64,000 nt of DNA, taken from contig NZ_JAGSYF010000001.1 of the NCBI RefSeq assembly GCF_025685645.1, forward strand, positions 496,001-560,000. The letters run 5' to 3'. The first letter of the stretch is position 1. The number at the start of each line of letters is the position of its first letter. Positions 9,509 to 17,465 of this stretch are shown here, in pieces. Under the pieces are notes generated by a model that saw nothing but the letters and a program-made list of their open reading frames with translations, did not search any database and was not told the DNA's origin. This DNA comes from Edaphobacter bradus (lineage in GTDB: Bacteria; Acidobacteriota; Terriglobia; Terriglobales; Acidobacteriaceae). A program made the position numbers and the translations under genes.

Positions 9509-10339
9509 CTACTCTGGCGGAAAGAGAAACCTCAGCATCGGAGCCACACGTTGAGCCCAGGCCAGTTCATTGTGCTCCGCGCCTTGCGCCTCGGTGTAAG
9601 CAAGGTCCTGACCGAGCTGCCATCCCTTTCTGATCAATCCTCGTTCAAGAGCGCGCGCGTTCGGAACAGCTCGCCTACTCTCGCATGTGCCCACATCCAG
9701 CCAGATTCGAAGGTCCGGCTTCCTATCGATTCCGGCTACCGACTTCAGAATGGCGCGATTCTGCCACCATACCGAGGGCGACATCACAGCGAGCCTGCCA
9801 AAGATCGTGGGATAGCGCAACCCAAGGTAGAGCGAAACCAGCCCTCCCAGCGACGACCCGCCAATCCCATAGTTGCCGGCTCCAGGTCGTGTGCGATAAG
9901 TCCTTTCGATAAAAGGCCTTAGCTCCTCGGTCAGCATTCGGCCGTAAGCATCTGCCTGTCCACCCCCAAGCCGTGTGTCTTCCGTAGGCGTGTACTCGTC
10001 AATGCGGCGCTTGCCAGTGTTATAAATGCCCACAATGATCAGAGGCTCGATGGCGTCCGCGGCAATCAACTCGTCGGCGGTCTCTCCCATGCGCCAGTGG
10101 TTTCCCGGGATAAACGCGGTCTTCGGGTCGAACAGATTCTGGCCATCCTGCATAAATAGAACAGGATAGCGGCGTTCTTGCTCGGCTTCATACATTGGAG
10201 GCAGATAGGCGATCAGGTCATGCTTCTCCTCCATATACTGCGAGGCAAACTGCAGATGCTTTTGCAGGCGCGACTCAAGGATTACTGTTGTGGCCGCGAG
10301 CGCGTTCTGATCTTCAGGTCTGACCGAATCCGTATTCAT
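9509..10339 (-). CDS. alpha/beta hydrolase, esterase D/enterochelin esterase-like
   Basis: Predicted cytoplasmic serine esterase of 276 residues. The frame is open to 10504, but that would run across the divergent gene at 10405, and conserved sequence starts after the ATG at 10339, so I use that start. The PF00756-type features are YPVLFMQDGQNLFD, the nucleophile elbow GGSSLGG, and a late GAEHNE that supplies the acid/histidine end of the triad. No signal peptide is seen. It is divergent, across about 65 bases, from the second esterase at 10405 that heads the ligase cluster, so the two may share a control region. The substrate is unknown. Confidence 0.85.
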   Translation of the reverse strand: MNTDSVRPEDQNALAATTVILESRLQKHLQFASQYMEEKHDLIAYLPPMYEAEQERRYPVLFMQDGQNLFDPKTAFIPGNHWRMGETADELIAADAIEPLIIVGIYNTGKRRIDEYTPTEDTRLGGGQADAYGRMLTEELRPFIERTYRTRPGAGNYGIGGSSLGGLVSLYLGLRYPTIFGRLAVMSPSVWWQNRAILKSVAGIDRKPDLRIWLDVGTCESRRAVPNARALERGLIRKGWQLGQDLAYTEAQGAEHNELAWAQRVAPMLRFLFPPE

Positions 10340-10404
10340 TCTGTAATAATGTCTGATCTTTAGAGTACCAAGCCCCCACCCTGCAATGGAAAGGCGCGAC
10401 AATA

Positions 10405-11109
10405 TTGAACCGCGAATATCATCGCTGGTGGTCAAATGATCTTCAGCGCGACATGGAGATGCTCGTCTTCGGCCATGGCGGCGCAAAAGTTCTTGTCTTT
10501 CCAACGTCTCAGGGGCGCTTCTTCGAATATGAAGACAACCAGATGATCGCCTCCGTCGCCGACCGCATCGACGCCGGGCATCTCCAATTCTTTTGCGTCG
10601 ACAGCGTGGACAGCGAGAGCTGGTACAACAAAGGCGCGCACCCCTATTGGCGAGTACAGCGCCACCTCCAGTACGAGCGCTACCTTCTCAACGATGTCCT
10701 GCCGTTGACGTGGCGCATGAACTCCTCACCCCGCACCATCACGACTGGCTGCAGCTTTGGTGGCTACCATGCGCTCAACCTCGCCTTCCGCCATCCTGAC
10801 AAGGTCAACGGCTGCGTCACGATGGGAGGCGCGTACGACATCAAACAGTTTCTCGATGGCTGGTATAGCGATGACGCTTACTTCAATAATCCACCCGACT
10901 ATCTATCGAACTGCACCGACGGCTGGCGCTACAACCACATGCGCACCATTCTGGCTACGGGCGAATGGGACATATGCCTTGGCGATAATCAGCGGATGGC
11001 CGAGGTCCTGGGGAGCCGAGGCATTCCTCATGAGCTCTATGTCTGGGGCGATCATGCCGACCACGATTGGCCGTGGTGGCGTTCAATGATAAGGGTTTAT
11101 CTGGAATGA
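10405..11109 (+). CDS. esterase-family alpha/beta hydrolase at head of ligase cluster
   Basis: A 234-residue PF00756-like hydrolase. Translation appears to start at TTG 10405, preceded by GGAAAGG at a good distance; no ATG fits better. The nucleophile Ser117 sits in TTGCSFGGYHAL and a C-terminal GDHADHDWPWW holds the likely catalytic His. There is no signal peptide. The protein has many Trp and Tyr residues for its size. It precedes the ATP-grasp gene by 161 bases on the same strand, and I infer that it hydrolyses or transfers an ester or peptide intermediate of that pathway. It shows little similarity to the divergent esterase at 9509 beyond the fold motifs. Confidence 0.85.
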   Translation: MNREYHRWWSNDLQRDMEMLVFGHGGAKVLVFPTSQGRFFEYEDNQMIASVADRIDAGHLQFFCVDSVDSESWYNKGAHPYWRVQRHLQYERYLLNDVLPLTWRMNSSPRTITTGCSFGGYHALNLAFRHPDKVNGCVTMGGAYDIKQFLDGWYSDDAYFNNPPDYLSNCTDGWRYNHMRTILATGEWDICLGDNQRMAEVLGSRGIPHELYVWGDHADHDWPWWRSMIRVYLE

Positions 11110-11151
11110 GCTACCGGTTCATCCGGAGCGAATGAGAACTCGATCCAGGTT

Positions 11152-11183
11152 TTTCTGCAAATTCTGCCTCCTTCACCTACAAT
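11152..11183 (+). promoter_or_regulatory. possible promoter ahead of the ATP-grasp gene
   Basis: A TACAAT box at 11178-11183 lies about 90 bases before the GTG start of the ATP-grasp gene. A poor -35-like TTCTGC lies 19 bases further upstream. Only the -10 element is convincing. If real, the ligase genes could be transcribed separately from the esterase at 10405. Confidence 0.22.
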
Positions 11184-11270
11184 GCAGTTCCGGTCACAAG
11201 AGCCGCGCTGTTTTCTCGCAAAATGCCCGGGGGACGGATACGTGTCACTCTTGCGGACAAAGGAGTAGCC

Positions 11271-12278
11271 GTGAAAAAGATCGGGGTCATCTTCGGGATG
11301 GAGAGTACGTTCCCTCCAGCGTTGGTCGACAAGATCAACTCCATGGGGGAGCCAGGAATCCACGCAGAGCTTGCGTCCATTGGAGAGGTCCGTATGGCGG
11401 AGCCTTCTCCCTACGATGTCATCGTCGACCGCATCTCCCATGACATCCCCTTCTATCGCGGCTATCTCAAGAACGCGGCGTTGTCGGGCACGACGATCAT
11501 CAACAATCCGTTCTGGTGGAGCGCGGACGACAAGTTCTTCAACTTCGCGCTTGGTACCAAACTGGGAGTCGCGATCCCCAAAACGGTGCTCTTGCCGCAC
11601 AAGCAGCATCCGGCGGGGACTACTGATCAGTCCATGCGCAATCTGCAATTTCCATTGCCGTGGGAGAGCATCTTCAGCTATGTAGGTTTCCCCGCATTTC
11701 TGAAACCCTTCGACGGCGGCGGCTGGCGGGACGTTTACAAGGTGGACTCGCCTGAAGAGTTCTTCCACGCCTATGACCAGACCCGCGATCTCTGTATGAC
11801 GTTGCAGCGCGCCGTGAAGTTTAAGGAGTACTTTCGCTGCTACGTTGTCGGCCAGGAGAAGGTGCACATCATGCACTACGATCCGTCGGCTCCCTTCCAC
11901 GAGCGCTATGTGAAGAATCCGCCGCCGGTCGATGCCAAGCTGCTGCAGCGCGTGGAGCGGGATGCGCTGATCCTCTGCCGCGCCCTTGGTTACGACCTCA
12001 ACACCGTCGAGTTCGCCTGCGAAGGCGGCATCCCCTATGCCATCGACTTCATGAATCCCGCGCCGGACGCGGATGTCAATTCCGTTGGACAGAAGAACTT
12101 TGACTGGATCGTAAATGCAGTGGCAGAACTCGCCGTTCGCAAAGCGAAGGAGCACGCAGGTCAGCCTTATACGTATCGCTGGAGTACATTTCTGAGCGGT
12201 CAATCCGATGAATCGGCGGGCGCCACGCAGACTAGCTCTACAAATATCTCAGAACCAAAGAAGAAGACCAGGGGGTGA
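11271..12278 (+). CDS. ATP-grasp domain ligase (RimK-like)
   Basis: A 335-residue ATP-grasp protein that would activate a carboxylate as acyl phosphate and join it to an amine. I choose GTG 11271 because AAAGGAG sits ideally upstream; a longer frame from ATG 11223 lacks that support. The N-terminal segment KKIGVIFGMESTFPPALV resembles a pre-ATP-grasp fold. FPAFLKPFDGGG is the central ATP-binding strand and loop. Glu in NTVEFA and the later IDFMNPAPD supply the metal ligands typical of the superfamily. The C-terminal 30 residues are Ser/Thr/Lys-rich and probably disordered. It is followed after four bases by the GCS2 gene, so the two are surely co-transcribed. The substrate is not predictable from sequence. 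Confidence 0.88.
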   Translation: MKKIGVIFGMESTFPPALVDKINSMGEPGIHAELASIGEVRMAEPSPYDVIVDRISHDIPFYRGYLKNAALSGTTIINNPFWWSADDKFFNFALGTKLGVAIPKTVLLPHKQHPAGTTDQSMRNLQFPLPWESIFSYVGFPAFLKPFDGGGWRDVYKVDSPEEFFHAYDQTRDLCMTLQRAVKFKEYFRCYVVGQEKVHIMHYDPSAPFHERYVKNPPPVDAKLLQRVERDALILCRALGYDLNTVEFACEGGIPYAIDFMNPAPDADVNSVGQKNFDWIVNAVAELAVRKAKEHAGQPYTYRWSTFLSGQSDESAGATQTSSTNISEPKKKTRG

Positions 12279-12282
12279 ACGG

Positions 12283-13413
12283 ATGAACCGGCCAAGCCTC
12301 AGCATCGGAATTGAAGAGGAGTACCAGACGATCGATCCGGAGACACGTGATCTCCGGTCGCACATTCAATCGGAGATTCTTCCCAAGGCCAAGCGCGTGT
12401 TGCACGAATCGGTCAAGCCAGAAATGCACCAGTCCGTTATCGAAGTGGGAACCAGGGTCTGCTGCGGCATCAAGGAGGCGCGCGAGGACATCCGCAACCT
12501 GCGGCGCGCGATGATTACGCTCGCCAGTCAGAACGGCCTGCTGCTTGCCGCCGGCAGTACGCATCCCTTCGCCGACTGGAAGGTCCAGGAGATCTACCCG
12601 GACGAGCGCTACCATAAGGTGCTCCAGGAGCTTCAGATGGTTGCCCGTGCCAATCTTGTGTTCGGGCTCCATGTGCACGTCGGCATCGAGGACCGGAACA
12701 CCGCGATCCACATCATGAATTCGATGCGGTACTTTCTGCCTCACATTCTTGCTCTCTCCACAAACTCACCATTCTGGGAGGGCCAGCCGACGGGATTCAA
12801 GTCATATCGCTCCAAGGTCTTTGAGCGCTTTCCGCGCACGGGCATCCCCGACGTCTTCGCCAACTGGGCTGACTATGAGACGTTCGTGAACCTGCTGGTC
12901 AAGACAGGCTGCATCGACAACGGCAAGAAGATATGGTGGGACATCCGTCCTCATCCACACTTCAACACGCTTGAAGTGCGTGTGTGCGATATCCCCATGC
13001 GGCTCGACGAGACGATGGCCATCGCGGCCCTCATTCAGGCAACAGTTGCGATGCTGTACAAGCTGCACGCGTCCAACAAGAGCTACCGTATCTACGGACG
13101 CGCATTGCTGATGGAAAACAAGTTCCGCGCAGCCCGCTACGGCCTCGACGGTAAGCTCATCGATTTCGGAAAAGAAGAAGAGGTTCCGTTACGCGATTTG
13201 ATGCCGGAATACCTGAACTTAATCGACGATGTCGTTGATGAGCTCGGCTCTCGCGAAGAAATTGACTACATACACGAAATGCTTAAGATGGGTACCGGAG
13301 CCGACCGCCAACTCAAGGTGTATGAAGAAACTGGCGACTTGAAGAAGGTTGTGGATTACATGGTCTCCGAGACTCGGGTCGGGGTCTGCGAGCCTACTCC
13401 TGCACTCGCATAG
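12283..13413 (+). CDS. carboxylate-amine ligase, glutamate-cysteine ligase family 2 (GCS2/YbdK-like)
   Basis: A 376-residue member of the GCS2 family, which forms gamma-glutamyl or related amides using ATP. The start is ATG 12283, with AGGGGG overlapping the end of the previous gene; a longer frame from 12208 overlaps that gene and is rejected. The GIEEEY metal-binding motif is at residues 9-14, LHVHVG is in the centre, and RPHPHFNTLEVRVCD carries the later conserved residues. Family members such as E. coli YbdK have weak glutamate-cysteine ligase activity, but the genomic setting between two ATP-grasp-type proteins and a metallohydrolase suggests a dedicated biosynthetic role here. That role is an inference. 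Confidence 0.92.
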   Translation: MNRPSLSIGIEEEYQTIDPETRDLRSHIQSEILPKAKRVLHESVKPEMHQSVIEVGTRVCCGIKEAREDIRNLRRAMITLASQNGLLLAAGSTHPFADWKVQEIYPDERYHKVLQELQMVARANLVFGLHVHVGIEDRNTAIHIMNSMRYFLPHILALSTNSPFWEGQPTGFKSYRSKVFERFPRTGIPDVFANWADYETFVNLLVKTGCIDNGKKIWWDIRPHPHFNTLEVRVCDIPMRLDETMAIAALIQATVAMLYKLHASNKSYRIYGRALLMENKFRAARYGLDGKLIDFGKEEEVPLRDLMPEYLNLIDDVVDELGSREEIDYIHEMLKMGTGADRQLKVYEETGDLKKVVDYMVSETRVGVCEPTPALA

Positions 13414-13439
13414 TAGTCTTAGCTAAGAAGGGACTGTAC

Positions 13440-14477
13440 TTGAATCAACCTGTTCTCACCGATCTCACGAAGACCGCATTTGATCCTGAACTCTCCCCCG
13501 GCGCATATAACGCGGTTAACACTTGCCTGCGCATTCAGCCGTCTGAGAAGGTCACGCTCATTACCGACCAAGAGTGCCTTGAGATCGCAGCCAGCCTTGC
13601 ACACGAACTCGCCAAGGTTGGCTCCCAATTCAAAGCGTTTGTTCTGGAAGACCTTGCGCCTCGCCCTCTCACCGGGTTGCCGGAAGAGATCGCAAGCGAT
13701 ATGGAAACCAGTCAGGTCAGCATCTTCGCCGTCCGCGTGCAGCAAAGGGAACTGAAGTCGCGCATGCAGATGACCGACATCGTCAACCGGCGCAGGATTC
13801 GCCACGCCCATATGGTTAACATCAATCGCCAGATCATGCTGGAAGGCATGCGCGCGGACTACAACCGTGTCGACGCGCTCAGCCGGAATGTCATCGACAT
13901 CGTCAGCCGGGCGAAAGAGATCAGGGCAACGAACCCCGCGGGTAGCGATTTCACGGCACGGCTGAACCCGAACTACCGCTGGCTCAAGACCAGCGGCATC
14001 ATCAGCCCGGACAAGTGGGGCAATCTTCCCGGGGGCGAGGTCTTCACGACTCCCGGAGAAGTCAACGGGATCTGCGTCGTCGACGGCGTCGTCGGAGACT
14101 ATCTGTGTGAAAAGTATCAGGACCTCGCAAGCCATCCCCTGACCATCCACATCAAGAACAACCGCATCACCGAAGTCTTCAGCGACAACAAGGAGTTGGA
14201 GGCGGAGTTCTGGCAGTACACCCACACCGATGAGAACAGTGACCGCGTTGGCGAGTTCGCCATCGGCACGAACATCGAGCTGACCCACCTCGTCGGGAAG
14301 ATTCTGCAGGACGAGAAGTTCCCCGGCGTGCACATCGCCTTCGGAAATCCATATGGCGCGCACACCGGCGCGGACTGGTACTCCAGTACGCACATCGACG
14401 TCGTGGGGACGCGGTTTAATATCTGGGTGGACGGCCGGCAGATCATGGCAGACGGTCGCTTCCTTATCGAGGCCTGA
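13440..14477 (+). CDS. M29 aminopeptidase-like metallohydrolase
   Basis: A 345-residue protein resembling leucyl aminopeptidase T (family M29, AmpS/AmpT). Translation starts at TTG 13440, with AAGGGA upstream. Candidate metal ligands in the family order are Glu200 (PGGEVF), Glu272 (GEFAIG), His298 (HIAFG), and His318 and Asp320 (SSTHIDVV). The N-terminal half (LRIQPSEKVTLITDQE) matches the family's nucleotide-fold-like domain, but the central part is shorter than in the roughly 410-residue peptidases. It lies between the GCS2 ligase and the second ATP-grasp-like gene, three bases from the latter. It may trim or transfer an aminoacyl group rather than degrade peptides generally. Confidence 0.85.
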   Translation: MNQPVLTDLTKTAFDPELSPGAYNAVNTCLRIQPSEKVTLITDQECLEIAASLAHELAKVGSQFKAFVLEDLAPRPLTGLPEEIASDMETSQVSIFAVRVQQRELKSRMQMTDIVNRRRIRHAHMVNINRQIMLEGMRADYNRVDALSRNVIDIVSRAKEIRATNPAGSDFTARLNPNYRWLKTSGIISPDKWGNLPGGEVFTTPGEVNGICVVDGVVGDYLCEKYQDLASHPLTIHIKNNRITEVFSDNKELEAEFWQYTHTDENSDRVGEFAIGTNIELTHLVGKILQDEKFPGVHIAFGNPYGAHTGADWYSSTHIDVVGTRFNIWVDGRQIMADGRFLIEA

Positions 14478-14479
14478 GC

Positions 14480-15670
14480 ATGATTCCGGCCCTGCGTGAG
14501 GAGTTCAACCGCAACTACACGCCGGAGAAGTATCGGCACTTCCTCGACGCGCTCGACAAGCGCTGTGGCAGTCACGTCGGCTTTCGTGTCTGCGAAACTC
14601 CGTGCTTTCTTCCGAAGACGCTCCTGGATCAGATGGCGCAGTATGGCCGTGAACTTGTCTTGCAGCTCGTTGACGATCCGCAGTATCTTCGCGCCTCGGA
14701 TGCCTCCATCCCTCCGCAATATAAGGTCGCGAACGAGTCGAGGCTTCCAATGTTCCTGCAAGTCGACTTCGGCCTCGTCCGCAGCACGAGCGGCGAACTC
14801 GAGCCGAAGCTCGTGGAGTTGCAGGCCTTTCCCTCGGTCTACGGCTATCAGCCTTTGGCCGCGCAACAGTACGTCGAGTCCTACGCTCTTCCAGAAGATC
14901 TAGGGATATATCTCAACGGCTTCAACGGCGAATCGTACTGGAAGCTGCTTCGCAACTCGATTGTTGCCGAACACGACGCGGAGAACGTCATCCTTCTGGA
15001 GATCGATCCAATACACCAGAAGACGTTGCCCGATTTTCTGGTGACGCAGCGAGAGTTGGGCATCGCGGTGGTCGATATCCTCTCGCTGATTAAGCGCGGC
15101 AGAAAGCTCTTCTATCGCAACGGAGGGCGCGAGATCGAGGTCCATCGCATCTATAACCGCTGCATCGTCGATGAACTCGAACGTAAGAGTGTGACCCTGC
15201 CGTTCGATCTGCGAGACGATCTCGACGCCGAATGGGCCGGCCATCCCAACTGGTACTTCCGGATCAGCAAGTTCTCTATCCCTCATCTCAGGCATCGCAG
15301 CGTGCCCAGGACGTGGTTTCTCGACGAGGTCAGCAAGTTGCCCGAGGATGCCGAGAACTATCTGCTCAAGCCGCTCTACTCATTTGCCGGGCTCGGAATC
15401 AAGTTCGACCCCACGCAGGCCGACGTCGACGCTATCCCGCACGACCAGCGGCATAATTACATTCTCCAGGAGCGCGTTTACTTCGAGCCCGTCATCCACA
15501 CGCCGCACGGAGCAACGCAGATGGAGATTCGTCTGATGTACGTCTGGCCCGAGGGCGGGGAACTGACACCTGTGCTGCCGCTCATCCGCATGGGCCGCGG
15601 CAAGATGATGGGCGTGGACCACAATCGCAACTTGGAATGGGTCGGTGGCTCTGCCGCGCTATGGGCGTGA
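14480..15670 (+). CDS. ATP-grasp-like protein, last gene of the ligase cluster
   Basis: A 396-residue protein without a well-known name. An ATP-grasp reading is supported by LLKPLYSFAGLGIKF (about residues 295-310), which matches the central nucleotide-binding strand and glycine loop, and by QMEIRLMYVW (about 347-356), which could supply the metal-binding Glu and Arg. VELQAFPSVYGYQP (about 114-127) may bind substrate. The arrangement recalls ATP-grasp enzymes acting on peptide-like substrates, but the fold is an inference. It begins three bases after the M29-like gene and ends facing the isomerase-like gene at 15715. Confidence 0.7.
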   Translation: MIPALREEFNRNYTPEKYRHFLDALDKRCGSHVGFRVCETPCFLPKTLLDQMAQYGRELVLQLVDDPQYLRASDASIPPQYKVANESRLPMFLQVDFGLVRSTSGELEPKLVELQAFPSVYGYQPLAAQQYVESYALPEDLGIYLNGFNGESYWKLLRNSIVAEHDAENVILLEIDPIHQKTLPDFLVTQRELGIAVVDILSLIKRGRKLFYRNGGREIEVHRIYNRCIVDELERKSVTLPFDLRDDLDAEWAGHPNWYFRISKFSIPHLRHRSVPRTWFLDEVSKLPEDAENYLLKPLYSFAGLGIKFDPTQADVDAIPHDQRHNYILQERVYFEPVIHTPHGATQMEIRLMYVWPEGGELTPVLPLIRMGRGKMMGVDHNRNLEWVGGSAALWA

Positions 15671-15714
15671 CATCCACTGCGCCGCAGAGCCACTGAGCTT
15701 ACATCCCGTGCGAG

Positions 15715-17127
15715 CTACCTGTGCCAGTGCATCTTCCAGCCAAGGTACTTACTCGCAGCCTCATACACGGGAGCCGCAGTCGCTGAGAAGTTCGCCGCCA
15801 CATGGTGCTCAAAGCCGTTCTCGCAGATGTACCGCAGCAACTCCTGCATCTTCGGAATCTCAACGACACCCGCACCGCCAAAGGTGTTCAGCGGATCATC
15901 CGTAAATGCGCCCTCGCCAACGTATCCGGCGATCTGCCCGGTGAAGTCGTTGGTCGAGAATCGTGCGAAGCTCATCGGCCCGGCCTTCACTGTGCCATCG
16001 AGCGTACCGAAGGTATTGTCCTTGCCGACCGTCCCGGCGATGATCTGCTGAAAGTCCATCTTCACGCCTTGCTTGAAGAAGTGCTTCGGCAGGTTGGAGC
16101 AGTGGAAGCACACGGCCTTGTCCGGGTTGTCGCCGTAGTTGTTGTTCCAGTCCAGCAGCGCCGAAGGGGTCTCACTCGCCAGAGTCAGCGCATACATGCT
16201 CAGCGTGCCCAGCACGTCGACCTCGCAGGCTGACGGAATCAGGCTCTCGCTCATCATGCTCATCACGGTGCAGGGAACAATTCCGAGATACTCTTCGATG
16301 GAGGTCCAGCACTGGACAGCGCTGATGGTCAGTGCGCTGGCGGCCATCCAGTGGTCAATGACCGCGCCCAGCTTAGCCATCTTCATCAGCGCAGCCTCAG
16401 GAGTCTCGCCAATCGGAATGTACTTCTTGATCGCCGCGAGCTTGGCCTGCGCTGCGTCGTCGTGGTCCTTCATGCGCTCGATGCGGCCCATGACCTCGCT
16501 GAGGTCCAGCGTCTCCACGGTGATGCCCGACTTCTCCAGCAGCTTCTCCGAGTAGCGAACCGTGTTGAACGCAGTCGGGCGGGCTCCAATCGCCCCAATC
16601 CGAAGGTTCTTCAGGCCCTTCACCACGCGGCAAACCGCAGTGAACCACGCAAGATCCGCCTTGAACTCCTCCGACTCCGGGGCCTCCGTGTGCAGCTGCG
16701 TCAGCGAGTAAGGAATCCCGTACTGCTTCAGGTTGTTGCAGATCGACATCTTCCCGCAGAAGCTGTCGCGCCGGAATGCAATCGACATCTTGCCTGCAGA
16801 ATCCGGCGTCGCCTGGATCAGCACCGGAACCCTCAGATCCGCAAGACGCAAAGCATCGGCCAAGCCGCGCTCCTCGCCGAAGTTCGGTAAAGTGATGATG
16901 ATGCCGTCGATCTCATCCGCGTGCTTTTTGAACAGGGCCGCGCATTTCTTGGCATCCTCATAGGTTTCTACCGCTCCATGTGCCGTCTCTTCCGGGGACA
17001 GCACAATGGGCTTTATCCCCGCCGCTTCCAATACCGCGATCATCTCCAGCCGCCCGCTCGTCGCCAGGTGGCTGGGGAAGAATCCACGGTTGCCAACGAT
17101 TACGCCTAACGTCATCTGCTTCGCCAT
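15715..17127 (-). CDS. L-fucose/L-arabinose isomerase-family protein
   Basis: A 470-residue protein of the COG2407-type family (L-fucose isomerase and related proteins), expected to interconvert a keto- and aldo-sugar with a divalent metal. The start is ATG 17127; the frame extends to 17214 but family sequence begins at MTLGVIVGNRGFF. Features include GIIITLPNFGEERG (about 86-100), SLIPSACEVDVLG with a candidate metal-binding Glu and Asp, and CFHCSNLP. It lacks the length of true FucI (about 590). It is the last gene of a minus-strand group with a small membrane protein and a sodium symporter, so I infer that it processes the imported sugar. The sugar is not identifiable. Confidence 0.85.
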   Translation of the reverse strand: MAKQMTLGVIVGNRGFFPSHLATSGRLEMIAVLEAAGIKPIVLSPEETAHGAVETYEDAKKCAALFKKHADEIDGIIITLPNFGEERGLADALRLADLRVPVLIQATPDSAGKMSIAFRRDSFCGKMSICNNLKQYGIPYSLTQLHTEAPESEEFKADLAWFTAVCRVVKGLKNLRIGAIGARPTAFNTVRYSEKLLEKSGITVETLDLSEVMGRIERMKDHDDAAQAKLAAIKKYIPIGETPEAALMKMAKLGAVIDHWMAASALTISAVQCWTSIEEYLGIVPCTVMSMMSESLIPSACEVDVLGTLSMYALTLASETPSALLDWNNNYGDNPDKAVCFHCSNLPKHFFKQGVKMDFQQIIAGTVGKDNTFGTLDGTVKAGPMSFARFSTNDFTGQIAGYVGEGAFTDDPLNTFGGAGVVEIPKMQELLRYICENGFEHHVAANFSATAAPVYEAASKYLGWKMHWHR

Positions 17128-17226
17128 CTCTCTTACCAAAACCTCTCTGTGCCCCTCGAGGGCAGTTGTTGATGCAAGTTTCGCGCCTGCCACGTTATCG
17201 GAGCAGCGACGCATTGTCTTCGCCGT

Positions 17227-17457
17227 TTAGAACAGCTTATGTTTCGGCCAGAACCGAATCGAGTAAAACGCGCCAAGCACCGTCATCAGGGCACCCCACC
17301 ACAGCGTGGGGTGCAGCTCAGCCAGCGCGGTAGCAGGAGGATCGTGCAGCTCCAGGACGCCTGTAATCACCAGGACCACGCCGTAAGCAAGCAGCAGAAT
17401 CCCGCAGAAGAACCAGATCGACAACTCAGCCGCTTCAATGTCACGCTTCTCCGCCAT
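17227..17457 (-). CDS. small two-helix membrane protein
   Basis: A 76-residue protein with two predicted membrane segments (about residues 14-33 and 49-66) and a basic end (FWPKHKLF). The start is ATG 17457, preceded by TAGGAG, which overlaps the end of the symporter gene; a longer frame to 17514 is less likely. The gene lies between the symporter and the isomerase-like enzyme on the same strand. No named family was recognised. A partner or stabiliser of the symporter is a reasonable guess from position only. Confidence 0.72.
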   Translation of the reverse strand: MAEKRDIEAAELSIWFFCGILLLAYGVVLVITGVLELHDPPATALAELHPTLWWGALMTVLGAFYSIRFWPKHKLF

Positions 17458-17465
17458 GCTCACTC

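Noticed and set aside
11097-12203. 368-codon minus-strand open frame over the ATP-grasp gene
   Set aside because: The plus strand carries ATP-grasp motifs and a good ribosome-binding site. The minus frame has no recognisable domain.
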